A stretch of DNA of 37,756 nt from contig JBPOJE010000030.1 of assembly GCA_052033935.1 (NCBI GenBank), positions 1-37,756 of the forward strand, in the 5' to 3' direction. Positions within the stretch are counted from its first letter, which is position 1. Each line of letters opens with the position of its first letter. This document shows, in pieces, positions 35,461 to 37,756 of this stretch. The notes beneath the pieces were generated by a model. That model was not told where the DNA came from. It saw nothing but the letters and a program-made list of their open reading frames with translations, and searched no databases. A program made the position numbers and the translations under genes. Source of the DNA: JAGVUD01 sp052033935. GTDB taxonomy: Bacteria > Armatimonadota > UBA5829 > DSUL01.

Positions 35461-35529
35461 GAGGAATCCCTCTCCCACGCGCCAACTGCTCACCACACGG
35501 ACATCCACCCGCGCGCGGCCAGCCGCCAG

Positions 35530-35745
35530 ACCGGACGCGCTTCGCGCGGTGTAAGTGGTAAAGGGGTAAAGCCGCAAGTTGCTATGGGGTCCTGGAGCAA
35601 CGAAACCCGCCGTCGAAGTTGCTGCAGAAGTCCGGGGCGTGAGGTACCGGTAGGCGCATTGGAAGTAGCAGATGTCGTCGTGGTACCACGAGCCACCACG
35701 CAACACCCGAGCGCTGCCAAAGGGAGATAGAGCTCGTTGATCAAC
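35530..35745 (-). pseudogene. C-terminal remnant of a formylglycine-generating-enzyme-like protein
   Basis: The minus-strand frame reads SPFGSARVLRGGSWYHDD, then CAYRYLTPR and a GF near its end, which is the C-terminal signature (RVLRGGSW...R.A.R....GF) of FGE/SUMF1-type proteins that convert a sulfatase Cys to formylglycine, or of related iron-dependent enzymes. The expected N-terminal three quarters are missing: the frame closes about 70 bases upstream of the signature. Key residues differ too (FQCAYRY). No sulfatase is in the window. This is a dead fragment. Confidence 0.6.
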
Positions 35746-35945
35746 TCTGCCGGAGTAACTACTTTTGGTCCTGCCGCTTTAACGGCCTCCTGACTTCCTC
35801 TAGCGAGGCGGCGATGTTGCTGAACCTTAGCTCGCAATATGGCATTGATACTGCGGAGATCGTGGCGCGCCATCTTGACCGGCACGACAAAGGACAGTGT
35901 TCGCGACGGCATCCGCCTTAAGGAGGACCGGTGGGGCGGCATCGC

Positions 35946-36103
35946 GATGTCGCGCGATCTCTGCTCGCGCGACCGCGTCTGCAGGAGCTTTGCTCCTCTT
36001 GCCAAGCGTGCATTCAGGCAAGCCGCTTCGCCGATCCGGAACGGCGTTCGCAGACGGCAGCCCACGGCGTGCCCAGCGTCTGCGGGATCAGAGTCCCGCA
36101 GAC
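35946..36103. repeat. Dispersed hairpin block, family B, copy 2
   Basis: Bases 35946-35973 repeat 22342-22369 exactly in inverted orientation and form a GTCGCGCG/CGCGCGAC hairpin. They are followed by AGGAGC-TTT-GCTCCT (35983-35997) and, after a diverged stretch, by the 10-bp palindrome GTCTGCGGGA/TCCCGCAGAC (36078-36103). Order matches copy 1 read backwards. The block ends just before the IS. Confidence 0.75.
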
Positions 36104-36116
36104 ACCTTAAGTTTGG

Positions 36117-37478
36117 CTATTGGTGCGCATAGACGCAGGCGTGGAAAGGGTGGAATGGGGTGTTTTGTGGCTCTGGTGACTGCGGCGTCGGGTACGCGAA
36201 GCCGCCAACACCCCTCTGGCAGGCACGGCGCCACAACTCCGAGCGCAGCAGCGAGATCAGTTGCGACGTCGAACAGCGACCGCCGGGCTTGGTACGCTGC
36301 CATCGGGGCTTGGCCAGCATATCCTGCTGCAGGTCTGCCCGACGCGCGGCGAGGTGCAGACAACTGTAAGCGGTGGCAATGAACGCCGGCAGGGCTTCCA
36401 CCGCGCGTGCCGTACGCACCTGAGCCTGTCCCATGCCCAGCAGGGTCTTCTCCTCCCGGAAGGCTACCTCCGCCTCCCGTCGCCAGATGTAGGTCTGCAG
36501 CAGTTCGTCCAACGGCATCGCCGGGTCCGTGCACACCAGGAAGCCGGGCTGCCGGTAGAGCAGCTTGCTGCCCTTGCAAAGCCGGTAGTGCAGGGGCCGT
36601 ATCACCAGCAGGCGTAGGTCCTGGCCCCCCGCACCCCTCTAGCGCACCGGCGCCACGGTCTTCACCTGAGACGTATGCACACGCCCCGCTGCCCAGGCCC
36701 GGACTTCCTGCCAGGGCTCGCTGTCATCTGACAGCAGTGCCCCCGGAGTGGCCACCGGTGCCCCATACACGCGTGGCTGACCGCCAGTCGCCCCGGCACA
36801 CGGCGGCGCGCACAACCGGGCATCTTTGCGGATGCGGCCGATCAAGGTCGTCTGCGCCGGCAGTCTCCGAAGAACCGTGCTGTTGGTGTAGCCCCCATCC
36901 ACCGCAACCGCCAGCCGCGCCGCCCCCTGCGCGCTCAGGCTCAAGGCGTGCCGCTGCTCGCGGTACTGCGCCCACTCCTCCGGCAACGCCCGGGCCGAAG
37001 GCCGACGCGCATCCGGACAATGCTGCAGATCCACGGGAATCGCTCGCGCACGCGAGGCCCCCGCGCCCTCCGGCAACAGGGCCGAAACCTGCACGAAACG
37101 CTGACCCCACACCAGGTTCGTCTGAAACGGCGGGCCCTGCGCATCCCTGCGCCAGCTCGCACCACTCACCTTCCGCCCCGTGCGCCCAAGCAGCGTGTCA
37201 TCCATCGCCGCAAAAAACGGCCTCTTATCGCCAAGCTCCTCCCCGACGATCTGGCGCAACACAGCCCATAGTCGCTCCTGGTCCACACGGCCCTCAGCAA
37301 ACACGCGATACGCCGCCGACCAGTCCACGAACTGATGCCCCGCCGTCGCGAGCATACCCGTCACCGTATGGCGGCCCAAACAGCCCAATGCGCTGAGCAG
37401 CAGGTTGGAGGCCCGCCGGTACACCCGCTCCTGCGAGAAGGCGGGCCGGCACTCGGACAACACGGCTTCCAACTGCAC
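36117..37478 (-). pseudogene. DDE transposase interrupted by one in-frame TAG
   Basis: The GTG at 37478 opens 279 codons up to a TAG at 36639-36641; the same frame then continues to 36117, giving 453 positions in all. The first part has the DDE-type AMDDTLLGRT (D93/D94) and LAVAVDGGYTNSTVL (D192) segments and the phrase GPPFQTNLVWGQRFVQVSAL typical of IS4/IS701-like transposases. The part after TAG has WRREAEVAFREEKTLLG, which supplies the Glu and the following basic residues. The TAG stands where the relatives I recall have Trp, so a single TGG-to-TAG change explains it. An AAGGA ribosome site precedes the GTG, which lies 2 bases after the AbrB-like stop. Confidence 0.82.
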
Positions 37479-37480
37479 AC

Positions 37481-37672
37481 TCAGTCCTTCATTACGGCTG
37501 AAGGCGGCACGTTGCGCCGTTTGAGGACCATCTGTCCCTTGTCCTCAATGATCCACTCCACGATCTCACCGCGTGTGAACTCCATGGAGTGGGCGATGGC
37601 GGCCGGGAAATTGATGTACCACTGTTCCGATGTTTTGCGCTTGATGAGTTGGACTTTGGTTGGGTATCCCAC
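37481..37672 (-). CDS. AbrB/SpoVT-like small protein carried by the IS
   Basis: A 63-residue protein starting at GTG 37672 with a strong AGGAGGT site 5 bases upstream. It reads MGYPTKVQLIKRKTSEQWYI then NFPAAIAHSMEFTRGEIVEW, with the swapped-hairpin pattern (basic strand, P-x-A-x-x, GE-x-V-x-W) of AbrB/MazE-type DNA-binding domains. It ends 2 bases before the transposase start, so the two are coupled. Such proteins bind DNA as dimers; here it could bind the IS ends or promoter and restrain transposition. That role is an inference from position. Confidence 0.7.
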   Translation of the reverse strand: MGYPTKVQLIKRKTSEQWYINFPAAIAHSMEFTRGEIVEWIIEDKGQMVLKRRNVPPSAVMKD

Positions 37673-37756
37673 GGGTGACCTCCTGAGGCTCTAGTCATAT
37701 CACTAGATACCACAAACGCACAAAATAGTCCACCCCACGTAGAAGTGGACGCTAAT

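Larger units (their letters stand above)
35272..36110. other. Region of repeats and gene debris between the symporter and the IS
   Basis: No intact gene is found in these 840 bases. They hold REP-like repeats (35279-35460), a formylglycine-generating-enzyme fragment on the minus strand (about 35530-35745) and family B hairpins (35946-36103). A short plus-strand frame at 35813-35920 (LLNLSSQYGIDTAEIVARHL) faintly recalls the end of MazG-like proteins, but it has no start region and I do not claim it as a gene. Confidence 0.5.
36111..37735 (-). mobile_element. Insertion sequence with a broken DDE transposase and an AbrB-like gene
   Basis: About 1.6 kb with two minus-strand genes. The left end GTTTGGCTATTGGTGCG (36111-36127) and the right end, read on the minus strand as GGGTGGACTATTTTGTGCG (37735-37717), are alike apart from two small gaps and are proposed as imperfect terminal inverted repeats. 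Target duplications could not be seen because the right flank is only 21 bases. The element probably landed beside existing family B repeats. Confidence 0.6.

Overview
The window is GC-rich bacterial chromosome, mostly housekeeping genes with a few accessory patches. The operon nusA-ylxR-infB-DUF503-rbfA-nrnA-truB-ribF, the pair topA-trmFO and the pair greA-lysS are the arrangements usual in Firmicutes and related Terrabacteria-type phyla. Several Gfo/Idh/MocA oxidoreductases, a large secreted M28 peptidase with an OB-like tail, and a decayed sulfatase-modifying-enzyme fragment would fit Armatimonadota or a neighbouring uncultured phylum. That placement is an inference with low confidence.

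Positions 1-3012: the tail of an unrecognised gene, a tRNA-Val with its own promoter, a LarA-like (lactate racemase family) gene whose end runs antisense into the tRNA, a decayed DUF433/DUF5615 toxin-antitoxin pair, and an SDR resembling D-mannonate/fructuronate oxidoreductases. 3013-8649: secA and mutS2, both minus strand. 8699-9422: tRNA-Pro with a good promoter, then a frameshifted four-helix-bundle gene. 9423-18177: a Gfo/Idh/MocA oxidoreductase and the translation/transcription operon that starts at a predicted promoter upstream of nusA, with an intrinsic terminator placed inside its leader; rimP, normally first in this operon, is missing. 18510-21981: trmFO and topA.

Positions 21982-23018 carry no convincing protein gene. 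They hold a cluster of palindromic repeats, then a near-consensus promoter followed by about 170 nt that fold on paper into a 9-bp closing stem enclosing three hairpins, one capped by a UUCG tetraloop. I could not assign it to any RNA family I know, and it is the best candidate here for something undescribed. greA and lysS follow on the plus strand.

Positions 25227-28517 (minus): two adjacent Gfo/Idh/MocA oxidoreductases and an orphan E2 dihydrolipoamide acyltransferase with two E3/E1-binding domains. 28664-35271 (plus): the secreted multidomain M28 peptidase, an orphan DNA methyltransferase with an HPPY motif IV, and an oxidoreductase plus sodium:solute symporter pair that probably imports and oxidises a sugar or polyol. 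35272-37756: repeats, gene debris and an insertion sequence whose transposase is broken by one in-frame TAG and which carries an AbrB-like small gene.

Two families of dispersed palindromic repeats recur in the intergenic regions. Several genes (DUF433, DUF5615, four-helix bundle, FGE, transposase) are broken, so the accessory patches look like sites of gene decay. All functional calls rest on motif recognition by eye; no database search or folding program was run.
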